DNA of 36,912 nucleotides from Mycolicibacterium sp. (GTDB lineage Bacteria > Actinomycetota > Actinomycetes > Mycobacteriales > Mycobacteriaceae): NCBI RefSeq assembly GCF_016462545.1, contig NZ_JAEMTA010000053.1, positions 1 to 36,912 of the forward strand, in the 5' to 3' direction. The notes beneath the pieces are model-generated. The model was not told where the DNA came from. It ran no database searches and worked only from the letters and a program-made list of their open reading frames with translations. Shown in pieces: positions 1-7,174 of the stretch. Position numbers and translations under genes: made by a program. Every line of letters starts with the position of its first letter. Position 1 is the first letter of the stretch.

Positions 1-1
1 C

Positions 2-79
2 ACGCGCCGCACCTGGCCGGGTGGGGATTCGGTGGGGTCGGCGTCGGCATCGCGGAAGCTCTGGCAGCCGAGGCGCTAA
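2..79 (+). CDS. Possible C-terminal end of a plus-strand gene (partial)
   Basis: Reading frame 2 is open from the window edge to a TAA at 77-79. It encodes about 25 residues ending in a basic tail (..WQPRR). Third codon positions are strongly GC-rich, as in real genes here, and the stop overlaps the convergent stop of the dehydrogenase on the other strand. The fragment is too short to identify and could be non-coding. Confidence 0.3.
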   Translation, partial: TRRTWPGGDSVGSASASRKLWQPRR

Positions 80-855
80 TTGGACTTCAGGAGCCGCTGC
101 GACACCTCGAGCATGACCCGCCGTGGCGTGAACCGGTACCCGGTGGCCAGGAGTGCGTTCTTCACGCCCGAGACCACGGTGGGCGTCGACTTGTCCAGTG
201 CGGCCATCGCCGTGTCGACGACCTGCTTGGACGTCTGCCTGCCACTGGTGAGGAACTCCTCGCCGGTGCGCGCGAAGAACTCGGTGTCGGTGGCCCCTGG
301 GCACAGCGCCACCACGCGCACCCCGCTGCCCTTGGTCTCCTTCCAGATCGCCTCGGTGAACGACAGCACGAACGCCTTGGTCGCGCCGTACACCGCCATC
401 CCCGGGGTCGGCTGAAACGCCGCCGTCGACGCGACGTTCAGGACGATCCCGCGCCGCGCCCTCGTCATCGCAGGCAGATACAGCCCGGTCAGCTCCACCA
501 ACGTCACGCAGTTGAGCTGGATCTGCGCGGCGTTCGCGGTGACCTCCTGCCCGACGAAGTCGCCGTGCAAGCCCACACCCGCGTTGTTGACCAGGATGTC
601 GATCCGGCGCCCGAGCTCGGTCACCTTCCCCGCGAGGTCGGCGGCCGAACCGGGCAGCGACAGGTCCGCGGCGACGACGTCGACGTCCAAGCCGGGGCTG
701 GTGTCGAGCAGCCGGCTGCGCAGTTCGGCCAGTTTGTCGGCCCGGCGCGCGACCAGGACCAGGTTGACCCGACGCCTGGCCAGCTGGAGTGCGAACTCCT
801 CGCCGATTCCGCCGCTGGAGCCGGTGATCAACGCGGTGGTATTCGTCAAGTCCAT
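76..855 (-). CDS. SDR family NAD(P)-dependent oxidoreductase
   Basis: This 259-residue protein is a classical short-chain dehydrogenase, a cytoplasmic single-domain Rossmann enzyme that oxidises or reduces a hydroxyl/carbonyl group with NAD(P). The cofactor motif TGSSGGIG lies at residues 11-18, NNAG at 90-93, the catalytic Ser at 143 (NVAS) and the YxxxK pair at Tyr156/Lys160. The basic residues after beta-2 (ARRADK) suggest NADP(H) preference. The ATG at 855 was chosen because the Rossmann fold begins six residues later; a longer open frame upstream is not needed. A TAGGAT box ends 8 nt before this ATG, so the mRNA may have almost no leader. It is divergent from the DUF427 gene. The substrate cannot be told; the family assignment is secure. 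Confidence 0.9.
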   Translation of the reverse strand: MDLTNTTALITGSSGGIGEEFALQLARRRVNLVLVARRADKLAELRSRLLDTSPGLDVDVVAADLSLPGSAADLAGKVTELGRRIDILVNNAGVGLHGDFVGQEVTANAAQIQLNCVTLVELTGLYLPAMTRARRGIVLNVASTAAFQPTPGMAVYGATKAFVLSFTEAIWKETKGSGVRVVALCPGATDTEFFARTGEEFLTSGRQTSKQVVDTAMAALDKSTPTVVSGVKNALLATGYRFTPRRVMLEVSQRLLKSN

Positions 856-863
856 GGCCGGTA

Positions 864-869
864 ATCCTA
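864..869 (-). promoter_or_regulatory. Candidate -10 box (TAGGAT) for the SDR gene
   Basis: On the minus strand TAGGAT fits the mycobacterial TANNNT -10 consensus. It ends 8 nt before the ATG at 855, giving a leader of at most a couple of bases. It overlaps the oppositely oriented box of the neighbouring gene by two bases. Inferred from spacing only. Confidence 0.45.
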
Positions 870-873
870 TGGT
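868..873 (+). promoter_or_regulatory. Candidate -10 box (TATGGT) for the DUF427 gene
   Basis: TATGGT followed by 6 nt and then the ATG at 880 matches the spacing expected for a leaderless mycobacterial transcript. No good Shine-Dalgarno lies before this ATG, which fits a leaderless start. The box shares bases with the minus-strand TAGGAT. Confidence 0.45.
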
Positions 874-879
874 GGTGTC

Positions 880-1653
880 ATGACGTCGGGAAGCCTTCCG
901 GATTACCCACAGATGGCCGCGGTTCGCGGCCGCGTCGAACCTGCGCCTCGGCGCGTGCGCGGCTTCGTCGGGGGCCAGCCGATCTTCGACACCATCGCGG
1001 CGCGCTACGTGTGGGAGGTTCCGTACTACCCGCAGTACTACATTCCGCTCGCCGACGTGAACACCGCACTCCTCGTGGACGAAAATCATTCCCAACGGGT
1101 GCAATTCGGCCCGTCACAGCTGTACTCGATCGCGGGGAGCTCCGACGAGAAGCCCGCGGTACGGGTGTTCGACGCCGACGGCGGCGGACCGGTCGCCGGG
1201 TACGTGCGGTTCGAGTGGACCAGCGTCGAGTGGTTCGAAGAAGACGAGATGATCCTCGGCCATCCGCGCAATCCCTATGCCCGCGTCGACGCGCTGCGCT
1301 CGCATCGCCACGTCAGGGTCGAACTCGACGGCGCCGTCCTGGCGGAGACGCGTAGTCCGGTCCTGCTCTTCGAAACCGGCTTGCCGACAAGGTATTACAT
1401 CGACCGCACCGACGTGTCATTCGACCACCTCGAGTCCAGCGACACCGTGACGTTGTGTCCCTACAAGGGCACCACGACGGGCTACTGGTCCGTCCGCCTC
1501 GGCGAGGCCGTCCACCGTGACCTGGCCTGGAGCTACGAGTACCCGCTGCCGGCCGTGGCGGCCATCACCGGCCTGATCGCCTTCTACAACGAGAAGGTCG
1601 ACGTGGTGGTCGATGGCGTCGAACTACCACGGCCGAGCACGCACTTCGGCTGA
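880..1653 (+). CDS. DUF427 domain-containing protein (two copies of the domain)
   Basis: This 257-residue soluble protein contains two DUF427-type units, roughly residues 30-125 and 135-245. Each carries a segment with aromatic residues and an acid before the end of the unit: VWEVPYYPQYYIPLADV in the first, and PTRYYIDRTDV, CPYKGTTTGYW and SYEYPLPAV in the second, with ITGLIAFYNEKVDVVVDG at the C terminus. That last block is the typical DUF427 ending. The family is common in actinobacteria and has no established biochemical role. No signal peptide or membrane segment is seen. The ATG at 880 is 24 nt from the divergent SDR start, so the two genes probably share a control region. The family assignment is good; the function is unknown. 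Confidence 0.85.
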   Translation: MTSGSLPDYPQMAAVRGRVEPAPRRVRGFVGGQPIFDTIAARYVWEVPYYPQYYIPLADVNTALLVDENHSQRVQFGPSQLYSIAGSSDEKPAVRVFDADGGGPVAGYVRFEWTSVEWFEEDEMILGHPRNPYARVDALRSHRHVRVELDGAVLAETRSPVLLFETGLPTRYYIDRTDVSFDHLESSDTVTLCPYKGTTTGYWSVRLGEAVHRDLAWSYEYPLPAVAAITGLIAFYNEKVDVVVDGVELPRPSTHFG

Positions 1654-1728
1654 TCGACCGTCGGAATTCCCACCTGATTCACAGGGACGGCCCATACTCT
1701 GTGCGCACCCACAGGAAGGTGCGCTCCG

Positions 1729-2514
1729 ATGCAACCGAACCCACTCGATCCAGTGGCCGGCGAGCGCCTGTCGCATGCCGACAAGCTCTTCACCTCCGAT
1801 CTGTCGATCAACGAATTCGCGCTTCTGCAGGGCGCCGGCTTCGAACCGATCGATCTCGTCATGGGCGTGTCGGTCTATCACGTCGGTTATCAGTTCACCG
1901 GAATCAGGCAGCAGTCAGAGCTTCCCGTGCTGACCGAGGCGACGTACCGTGCGCGCTGGAATGCCATGGCGCGCATGCAAGCCGAGGCCGACGCCGTCCA
2001 GGCCGACGGGGTCGTCGGGGTCAGACTGCAGTGGCGACACCAGGGTGAGGGCGAGCACCTCGAGTTCATCGCCGTGGGAACCGCTGTGCGCTATTCCGCC
2101 AAGCCGGGAGCATTTCGCCGACCGAACGGTCAGGCGTTCAGCAGCCACCTGACGGGCCAGGACATGACCACGTTGCTCCGATCGGGCTTCACGCCCGTGG
2201 CGTTCGTCATGGGCAATTGCGTGTTCCACGTCGCGGTGCAGGGCTTCATGCAGACCTTGAAGCAGGCCGGGCGCAACACGGAGATGCCGCAGTGGACCCA
2301 GGGCAACTACGAGGCCCGCGAGCTGGCGATGTCCCGCATGCAGGCCGAAGCGGAGCGCGACGGCGCCAACGGCGTCGTGGGCGTGGGCTTCGAGATCTCC
2401 AACTATGCATGGGGAATGCACACCGTCGAGTTCTACGCGGCGGGCACCGCCGTGCGACGCACCGGGAGCGGCGAGGCGATCATGCCGTCCCTCGTCCTGC
2501 CGATGAGCGGCTGA
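1729..2514 (+). CDS. Tandem YbjQ-like heavy-metal-binding-domain protein
   Basis: This 261-residue protein is an internal duplication. Both halves share F-L-(L/x)-x-G-F-x-P-(I/V)-x-(L/F)-V-M-G at about residues 33-48 and 145-165, then VYHVGYQ or VFHVAVQ, then a helix AxxRMQAEA and the strand GVVGV, ending EFxAxGTAVR. The G-V-V-G-V core and the C-terminal F-x-A-x-G-T-A-V are typical of the YbjQ/UPF0145 heavy-metal-binding family. Members usually form pentamers of single domains; here two are fused. The family name is historical and metal binding is not proven. An AGGAAGGT Shine-Dalgarno at 1713-1720 is 8 nt from the ATG. The stop overlaps the start of the next gene by one base, so they are co-translated. 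Confidence 0.8.
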   Translation: MQPNPLDPVAGERLSHADKLFTSDLSINEFALLQGAGFEPIDLVMGVSVYHVGYQFTGIRQQSELPVLTEATYRARWNAMARMQAEADAVQADGVVGVRLQWRHQGEGEHLEFIAVGTAVRYSAKPGAFRRPNGQAFSSHLTGQDMTTLLRSGFTPVAFVMGNCVFHVAVQGFMQTLKQAGRNTEMPQWTQGNYEARELAMSRMQAEAERDGANGVVGVGFEISNYAWGMHTVEFYAAGTAVRRTGSGEAIMPSLVLPMSG

Positions 2515-2885
2515 TGGACGGCCTCGACGTCGCGAAGGTGAGCCGGACCGTGACCGACGCGTTGTCGGGACCCGGCGGAGTTGCGTTGGTGGTCAACGTA
2601 TTCACCGGCTTGCCCGGAGTGATCCACGTGCCGGCCAAACGCGGATTGTTCAGATCCGAGCCCGAGCGCCTCCAGATCGCCGATTGGCGTTACGAGGTCG
2701 CTCGCGACGGTCGACTACATGCCGGGCACGTCGTCAACGGCATCGTCATCGCTGAGGAGACCCTGGCTGCCGCCGCCGTGGGACCGCATGTCGCCCGTGC
2801 GCTCGAGCAGATCGTCACCCGATACGGGCCTGCCACCATTCCTGCCATCGACGCCGCCGTCGACGCGCTGGCGGCGAGTTACTGA
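2514..2885 (+). CDS. Hypothetical protein (123 aa), partner of the YbjQ-like protein
   Basis: I do not recognise this protein. The ATG at 2514 overlaps the preceding TGA (TGATG), an arrangement typical of translational coupling, so it should work with or be made alongside the tandem YbjQ-like protein. A longer open frame beginning at 2217 lies inside the upstream gene and is ignored. The product is small, soluble and mixed alpha/beta by eye. It has a hydrophobic strand (GGVALVVNVFTGLPGVI) near residues 20-37 and an Ala-rich C-terminal helix. It lacks Cys and has no signal peptide. It ends 6 nt from the convergent DUF732 gene. Confidence 0.7.
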   Translation: MDGLDVAKVSRTVTDALSGPGGVALVVNVFTGLPGVIHVPAKRGLFRSEPERLQIADWRYEVARDGRLHAGHVVNGIVIAEETLAAAAVGPHVARALEQIVTRYGPATIPAIDAAVDALAASY

Positions 2886-2895
2886 CCCCCGTCAG
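2882..2895. terminator. Small hairpin spanning both stop codons of convergent genes
   Basis: CTGAC-CCCC-GTCAG forms a 5-bp stem with a 4-nt loop. It covers the TGA of the plus-strand gene (2883-2885) and the minus-strand stop (2892-2894). It is short and has no T-tract, so termination is only a possibility. Confidence 0.25.
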
Positions 2896-3326
2896 ATGCC
2901 AGGGATGCCGAGGCCGGACAATCCCGATAGTCCCGGCAAGCCCATCTGCGCGCCCTGACCAAGCCAGTTGCCGTTGGCCAGTGACGCCATCATCGAGGGG
3001 CAATACATCGAAATGGCAATGCTGGTGAAGAGATTCGCCATTCCCGGCGAAACTCCGTTGGTGCCGCCCATCTGCGACGCGATGGAGGCGAAGTTGCCGC
3101 CGGGCTGGACGAGCAGCGGGCAGATGGACTGCGCCATCGTCACGGCCATGTTCGGATCGGCGACCGAGACACCCGACTTGGTGAGCGCGGCGAGGAAGGT
3201 GTCACTCGCCGCGTCGGCTCGAGCCGTCGCAGGAGCGGCACTGGCGGCGACCACGATCCCCACGGAGATGGCGATCGCACTCGTGGCCTTCGCCGAGACG
3301 TCGATCAAGCCGGTAATGACGGTCAT
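2892..3326 (-). CDS. Secreted DUF732 family protein
   Basis: This 144-residue exported mycobacterial protein begins with a signal peptide, a hydrophobic stretch at about residues 13-33 followed by a candidate Ala-x-Ala cleavage site (ATARA-DA). The DUF732 core follows: D-x-F-L-A-A-L, a Cys in QSICPLL, a G/S-rich segment, then a second Cys in MYCPSM. The two conserved Cys probably form a disulfide outside the membrane. The C terminus is a Gly/Leu/Ser tail with GLSGLSGLG repeats. Start choice: GAGGAG lies 8 nt before the ATG at 3326; an in-frame upstream ATG at 3347 is poorer. DUF732 members are small secreted proteins of largely unknown role. The family call is good. Confidence 0.82.
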   Translation of the reverse strand: MTVITGLIDVSAKATSAIAISVGIVVAASAAPATARADAASDTFLAALTKSGVSVADPNMAVTMAQSICPLLVQPGGNFASIASQMGGTNGVSPGMANLFTSIAISMYCPSMMASLANGNWLGQGAQMGLPGLSGLSGLGIPGI

Positions 3327-3633
3327 GGGGTCTCCTCGGTGGATCACGAAACCGAATCACTGCTGTAACTTCTGGAACACTGCTCTACTCCAGTAACATT
3401 TTGAACACGACACGGCCACGGTTTGCACGCTATGCGTTTCATGTGCCGGCCTCGAGCAGACTCGGTGCGACACTGCCCGACCCTCACCCACGACCTCGAC
3501 GATGAGCGACTCGGTGTCAATCAGGTTCAGCATCAACGACATTGACGTACCGCGAAGATCGGCAGTCGTTACCGAACCCGCTCCGACCCGCCACGATTAT
3601 GCGGACGGAAGGACATGGTGAGAGGATCCGGGC
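3327..3633. other. 307-nt intergenic region between divergent genes
   Basis: The region separates the DUF732 gene (leftward) from a small charged-protein gene (rightward). It is less GC-rich than its surroundings near 3350-3420 and contains the direct repeat described separately. No ORF with convincing codon use was found in it. Confidence 0.6.
3365..3408 (-). repeat. Direct repeat GTAACNTNTNGAACAC upstream of the DUF732 gene
   Basis: Two imperfect 16-base copies at 3365-3380 and 3393-3408 are 28 bp apart. They share GTAAC and GAACAC with only three intervening differences. They lie 40-80 bp before the DUF732 start, where an activator or repressor would bind. The binding protein is unknown; the regulatory role is inferred. 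Confidence 0.4.
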
Positions 3634-3936
3634 GTGGTCGACGACGCTGGAATTGCCCAGGCAAAGGCACTGCTGAGCGAAATGTACGGACACGTCGCCG
3701 ACATCTCTCACAAGCTCGAGGCCGCGGAAGCCCGCACCAGCCGCGCACGTGCACGGGGGAACACCCGCAAGGATCCCGTCGCAGGTCTGCTGCGCCGCGA
3801 ACTGTACGAAGCCCACCGCTTGATCGACGGCCTGCACCGGCGCTACCCGCAGACGGTTCCAGACTCGCGCAGGTCCACGCGCACTCATCACCGCCACGCA
3901 CTCGGGGCGTCCCCGCCGTCCACGATCTCCAGCTGA
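3634..3936 (+). CDS. Hypothetical small charged helical protein (100 aa)
   Basis: I do not recognise this protein. It is supported by an AGAGGA Shine-Dalgarno at 3621-3626, 7 nt before a GTG start. Codon use is normal over residues 1-75, which are strongly helical and charged (ALLSEMYGHVADISHKLEAAEART, given here only to show the heptad-like pattern). A basic stretch with an RARARG segment follows and then LRRELYEAHRLIDGLHRRY. The last 25 residues are low-complexity and basic and may reflect a shifted end. No signal peptide or membrane segment is seen. A coiled-coil or nucleic-acid-associated role is conceivable but unproven. Confidence 0.55.
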   Translation: MVDDAGIAQAKALLSEMYGHVADISHKLEAAEARTSRARARGNTRKDPVAGLLRRELYEAHRLIDGLHRRYPQTVPDSRRSTRTHHRHALGASPPSTISS

Positions 3937-4017
3937 TCTCCACACGACTTCATCCAGCACCGGCCGCGATCGCCGAATCGCTCTAGCGGCTTGGCGCATT
4001 CCAGCCTGGCTCGTGGT

Positions 4018-4023
4018 TAGGCT
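4018..4023 (+). promoter_or_regulatory. Candidate -10 box (TAGGCT) for the PBP lipoprotein gene
   Basis: TAGGCT ends 9 nt before the ATG at 4033, predicting a leader of only a few bases. There is no clear Shine-Dalgarno, consistent with a near-leaderless mRNA. Assigned by spacing only. Confidence 0.35.
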
Positions 4024-4032
4024 CGACGGGTC

Positions 4033-5814
4033 ATGACCAAGCGTTGCGTACTACCGATTCTGCTCTGCCTTCTGCTGATCGGCTCGACGAGTTGTTCGCT
4101 GTTCTCAAGTCCGGGACCGCAGGACGCGTTTCGTGCATTTGCCGAGGCGCTGGCCCGCAAGGACGGTGGCGCGGCCGCCGCGAGCACCGACGATCGAGAC
4201 TCCGCGAGCGCTGCGATCACCTCGATGTTCACCGGCATGGGCAAGGACGTGGCACTGAAGGTCGACGTCGTCAAGCCCGGTGACGACGACCAGAACGCCA
4301 AGCTGACCTATTCGTGGTCGTGGGGGCCCAACAAGACCCTGACCTACGACGCGACCGCCACGGCAACGCAGTCTGGCGACGACTGGCACGTCCACTGGGA
4401 TACCACCGTGCTACATCCAAAATTGCAGCCCGGCACGACCTTTCAGTACAGTGACGACAAGAACTTCCTCACCCCGGTCACCGATCGCGACGGGCAACCG
4501 CTGCTGACGTGGCAGACGATCGGCGTCGTCAACCTGACGCGTGAACACCTCGACTCCGCCCCCGCCCTCGCGGCGCTGCTACAACCGTTCGACGCCTCGG
4601 TGACCGCCGAGACCATCACCTCGCAGTTCAGCGCCACACAGGATGACGTCGTGACGGTGATCAAGCTCCGCCAGGAGGATCTCGGCGGAGTCGGCGATCA
4701 GCTCAAGCAAATCGCCGGTGTCTCCGTGGTCGAACAAGGCGCGTTGCTCACTGCCAACCGGGAACTGTCCTCACCGGCCATCGACGGGCTACAAGCGTTG
4801 TGGCAGAAGGCCATCGACGATGCCGCGGGCTGGTCGGTGATGCTGGTAGACGACAAGGGTCAGCCTACCGAGCAACTCACCTCCGCACCGCCCGGCGACA
4901 CCCCACCCCTGCGCACGACGCTCGACATTCGGCTGCAACTGCTCGCCCAGCAGGCGGTCGCCACCGAGCCCCGAGCCGCCGTGCTGGTGGCCATCTCCCC
5001 CTCGACCGGCGGCATTCTGGCCGCCGCACAAAACGCCGCCGCCAACGCGCAGGGCCCGATCGCCTTCTCGGGGGCCTATCCGCCCGGTTCGACCTTCAAG
5101 ACCATCACGACGGCCGCTGCCCTTCAGGCGGGTCTCGCGACGCCGACGACTCCGGAGCCCTGCCCCGGCACGGTGACCGTCGAGAACCGTACGATCCCGA
5201 ACGAGGACGAGTTCGATCTGGGCACCGTGCCGCTGTCGACGGCGTTCGCGAAGTCCTGCAACACGACGATGGCCGCGCTGGCCGACAAGCTTCCCGCCGA
5301 CGCGCTGCCGAACATGGCGCGGCTGTTCGGTATTGGTGTGGACTACGTCGTTCCGGGCCTCACCACCATCACCGGACGTGTTCCCAACGCCGACACGCCG
5401 GCACAGAAGGTCGAGAACGGAATCGGTCAGGGCACCGTCACGGTGAGCCCGTTCGGGTTGGCGGTCGCCGAGGCCAGCCTTGGCCACGGGTCCACGATCA
5501 CCCCGACCCTCGTCGTCGGCGAGACCACGACGGCGGACACCGCGTCCGCGCCCATTCCACCCAGCATCGCCAGCGACCTGCGAACGATGATGCTGCAGAC
5601 GGTGTCCGACGGCACGGCGACTGCGCTGCAGGACGTTCCGGGTCTCGGCGGTAAGACCGGCACCGCCGAGTTCGGCGACAACACCCACTCACACGGCTGG
5701 TTCGCGGGCATCGCCGGTGACATCGCCTTCGCCACGCTGGTCGTCGGCGGTGACACGTCCGCCCCGGCCATCACCGTGTCGGGCGACTTCCTCCGTCCAG
5801 CCGTCGCCGGCTGA
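4033..5814 (+). CDS. Penicillin-binding transpeptidase lipoprotein (PBP-lipo class)
   Basis: This 593-residue class B penicillin-binding protein is anchored outside the membrane by lipid and cross-links peptidoglycan. A signal peptide ends in a lipobox with Cys21 (GSTSC). An NTF2-like MecA N-terminal domain covers about 28-130, a linker/dimerisation domain about 140-255, and the transpeptidase domain about 290-590. Catalytic motifs are intact: Ser353-T-F-Lys356, Ser408-C-Asn410 and Lys541-T-Gly543. Size and order match the mycobacterial PBP-lipo (Rv2864c) family, a beta-lactam target. It starts 96 nt after the preceding small gene and is followed 46 nt later by the glycosyltransferase operon, which has its own candidate promoter. 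Confidence 0.92.
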   Translation: MTKRCVLPILLCLLLIGSTSCSLFSSPGPQDAFRAFAEALARKDGGAAAASTDDRDSASAAITSMFTGMGKDVALKVDVVKPGDDDQNAKLTYSWSWGPNKTLTYDATATATQSGDDWHVHWDTTVLHPKLQPGTTFQYSDDKNFLTPVTDRDGQPLLTWQTIGVVNLTREHLDSAPALAALLQPFDASVTAETITSQFSATQDDVVTVIKLRQEDLGGVGDQLKQIAGVSVVEQGALLTANRELSSPAIDGLQALWQKAIDDAAGWSVMLVDDKGQPTEQLTSAPPGDTPPLRTTLDIRLQLLAQQAVATEPRAAVLVAISPSTGGILAAAQNAAANAQGPIAFSGAYPPGSTFKTITTAAALQAGLATPTTPEPCPGTVTVENRTIPNEDEFDLGTVPLSTAFAKSCNTTMAALADKLPADALPNMARLFGIGVDYVVPGLTTITGRVPNADTPAQKVENGIGQGTVTVSPFGLAVAEASLGHGSTITPTLVVGETTTADTASAPIPPSIASDLRTMMLQTVSDGTATALQDVPGLGGKTGTAEFGDNTHSHGWFAGIAGDIAFATLVVGGDTSAPAITVSGDFLRPAVAG

Positions 5815-5847
5815 CGAATCACCACGCCCCGCGACGCACGAGCGCAG

Positions 5848-5853
5848 TATCGT
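5848..5853 (+). promoter_or_regulatory. Candidate -10 box (TATCGT) for the glycosyltransferase operon
   Basis: TATCGT is followed by 7 nt (all C/G) and then the ATG at 5861. This is the geometry of a leaderless mycobacterial promoter. There is no purine-rich Shine-Dalgarno before the ATG. Confidence 0.45.
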
Positions 5854-5860
5854 CGCCCCC

Positions 5861-7174
5861 ATGCCGACACCACTGACGATCATGTTCTGGCCGGAGTCGG
5901 CCTACGGACCCACGAACCAGTGCATTGGCCTGGCGGCCATCCTGCGCGACCGCGGCCACACGATCGTGTTCGCGGCGGAGAGTTCCTGGGCGGGCAAGCT
6001 GGCACCGCTGGGCTTCATCGAGGAACTCGTCGATCTGGCTGAGCCGGCTGCCGACGCCGGTGACGAGGACGCCGGCAGGTTCTGGACGGACTTCATCGCC
6101 GAGACCGCACCGGAGTTCCGCAAGCCCACTCTTCAGCAGCTCGAGTCGTTCATCGAACCCACCTACCGGGCCCTGATCGACGGCGCGAAGTACTGCGAGC
6201 CGCGGCTGCGCGAGATCATCGCCAAGCACCGCCCCGACGTCCTGGTCGAGGACAACGTCGTGCTCTTCCCGGCGCTGGCGACCGCGGGCGCTCCGTTCGT
6301 GCGGATCGTCTCGTGTAGTCCGCTGGAGGTCCCGGGTCCCGATGTGCCGCCCCCATTCTCGGGCCTGCCCAGCGCCGAGCCACACCAGTGGGAGGCCTAC
6401 CGCGCCGAGTTCGACCGCACTCACCGGGCGCTGTGGGCCGACTTCGATGCGTGGGTACGGGCGCAGGGGGCCGAGCCGCTGCCCGAGCTGGAGTTCATGC
6501 CACGGGCGAACGCCGCCAACCTCTACGTGTACCCGGCCGAGGCCGACTATCTGGAAGCCCGGCCGCTGGACGACACCTGGACCCGGATGGACTCCAGCGT
6601 GCGCGAGACCGACGAGGATTACGTCGTGCCCGCCGCGCTGGCCGATCGGCCCGCTGACAGCGCGCTCATCTACCTCTCGCTGGGCTCGCTAGGCGGGGCC
6701 GACGTGGAACTGATGCGCCGACTGGTCAGCGTGCTGGGCACCACGCGCCATCGCTTCATCGTCAGCAAGGGCCCCCAGGCCGATCAGATCACGTTGCCGG
6801 ACAACATGATCGGATCCCAGATGCTCCCGCAGACCAAGGTGATCCCCCAGGTCGATCTGGTCATCTCGCACGGCGGGAACAACACCACGACCGAGGCACT
6901 GCACTTCGGCAAGCCGCTGATCGTGCTGCCACTGTTCTGGGACCAGTACGAAAACGCCCAGCGCATCGCTGAACTCGGGTTTGGCGAGCGGCTGGACACC
7001 TACGCCTTCGCCGACGCCGAATTGACCGACGCCGTCGATCGACTGCTCGCCGACACCGACCTGCGGGCCCGCTTGGACCGCATCGGTGCCGAGATCCGCA
7101 GTCGCGACGGCCTGCGGGTCGGCGCCGACGTCATCGAACGGGTGGCCGCACAGCACCGGGGTTCGGTTGACTGA
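5861..7174 (+). CDS. GT1-family glycosyltransferase (MGT/UGT-like)
   Basis: This 437-residue GT-B fold enzyme transfers a sugar from a nucleotide donor to an acceptor. The N-terminal domain starts with the strand TIMFWPESAYGPTNQ and the loop after it, as in macrolide/UDP-glycosyltransferases. The C-terminal donor domain begins near residue 265 (LIYLSLGSLGG) and holds the GT1 signature: VDLVISHGGNNTTTEAL, then GKPLIVLPLFWDQYENAQR, where HGGxxT and the later D-Q contact the nucleotide sugar. The start is the ATG at 5861 with a TATCGT box 7 nt upstream; a longer frame overlapping the PBP gene is rejected. It overlaps the kinase gene by 8 nt. The acceptor is unknown. The kinase and SIS neighbours suggest an amino-sugar donor or product (inference). 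Confidence 0.88.
   Translation: MPTPLTIMFWPESAYGPTNQCIGLAAILRDRGHTIVFAAESSWAGKLAPLGFIEELVDLAEPAADAGDEDAGRFWTDFIAETAPEFRKPTLQQLESFIEPTYRALIDGAKYCEPRLREIIAKHRPDVLVEDNVVLFPALATAGAPFVRIVSCSPLEVPGPDVPPPFSGLPSAEPHQWEAYRAEFDRTHRALWADFDAWVRAQGAEPLPELEFMPRANAANLYVYPAEADYLEARPLDDTWTRMDSSVRETDEDYVVPAALADRPADSALIYLSLGSLGGADVELMRRLVSVLGTTRHRFIVSKGPQADQITLPDNMIGSQMLPQTKVIPQVDLVISHGGNNTTTEALHFGKPLIVLPLFWDQYENAQRIAELGFGERLDTYAFADAELTDAVDRLLADTDLRARLDRIGAEIRSRDGLRVGADVIERVAAQHRGSVD

Noticed and set aside
2217..2513. N-terminal extension of the 123-residue hypothetical gene
   Set aside because: This part lies inside the YbjQ-like gene and is Arg-rich. The ATG at 2514 overlaps the upstream stop, as expected for a coupled gene.
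3517..3999. 160-residue minus-strand frame opposite the small charged protein
   Set aside because: No Shine-Dalgarno or domain. The plus-strand frame has a better start signal and codon use, though neither is certain.
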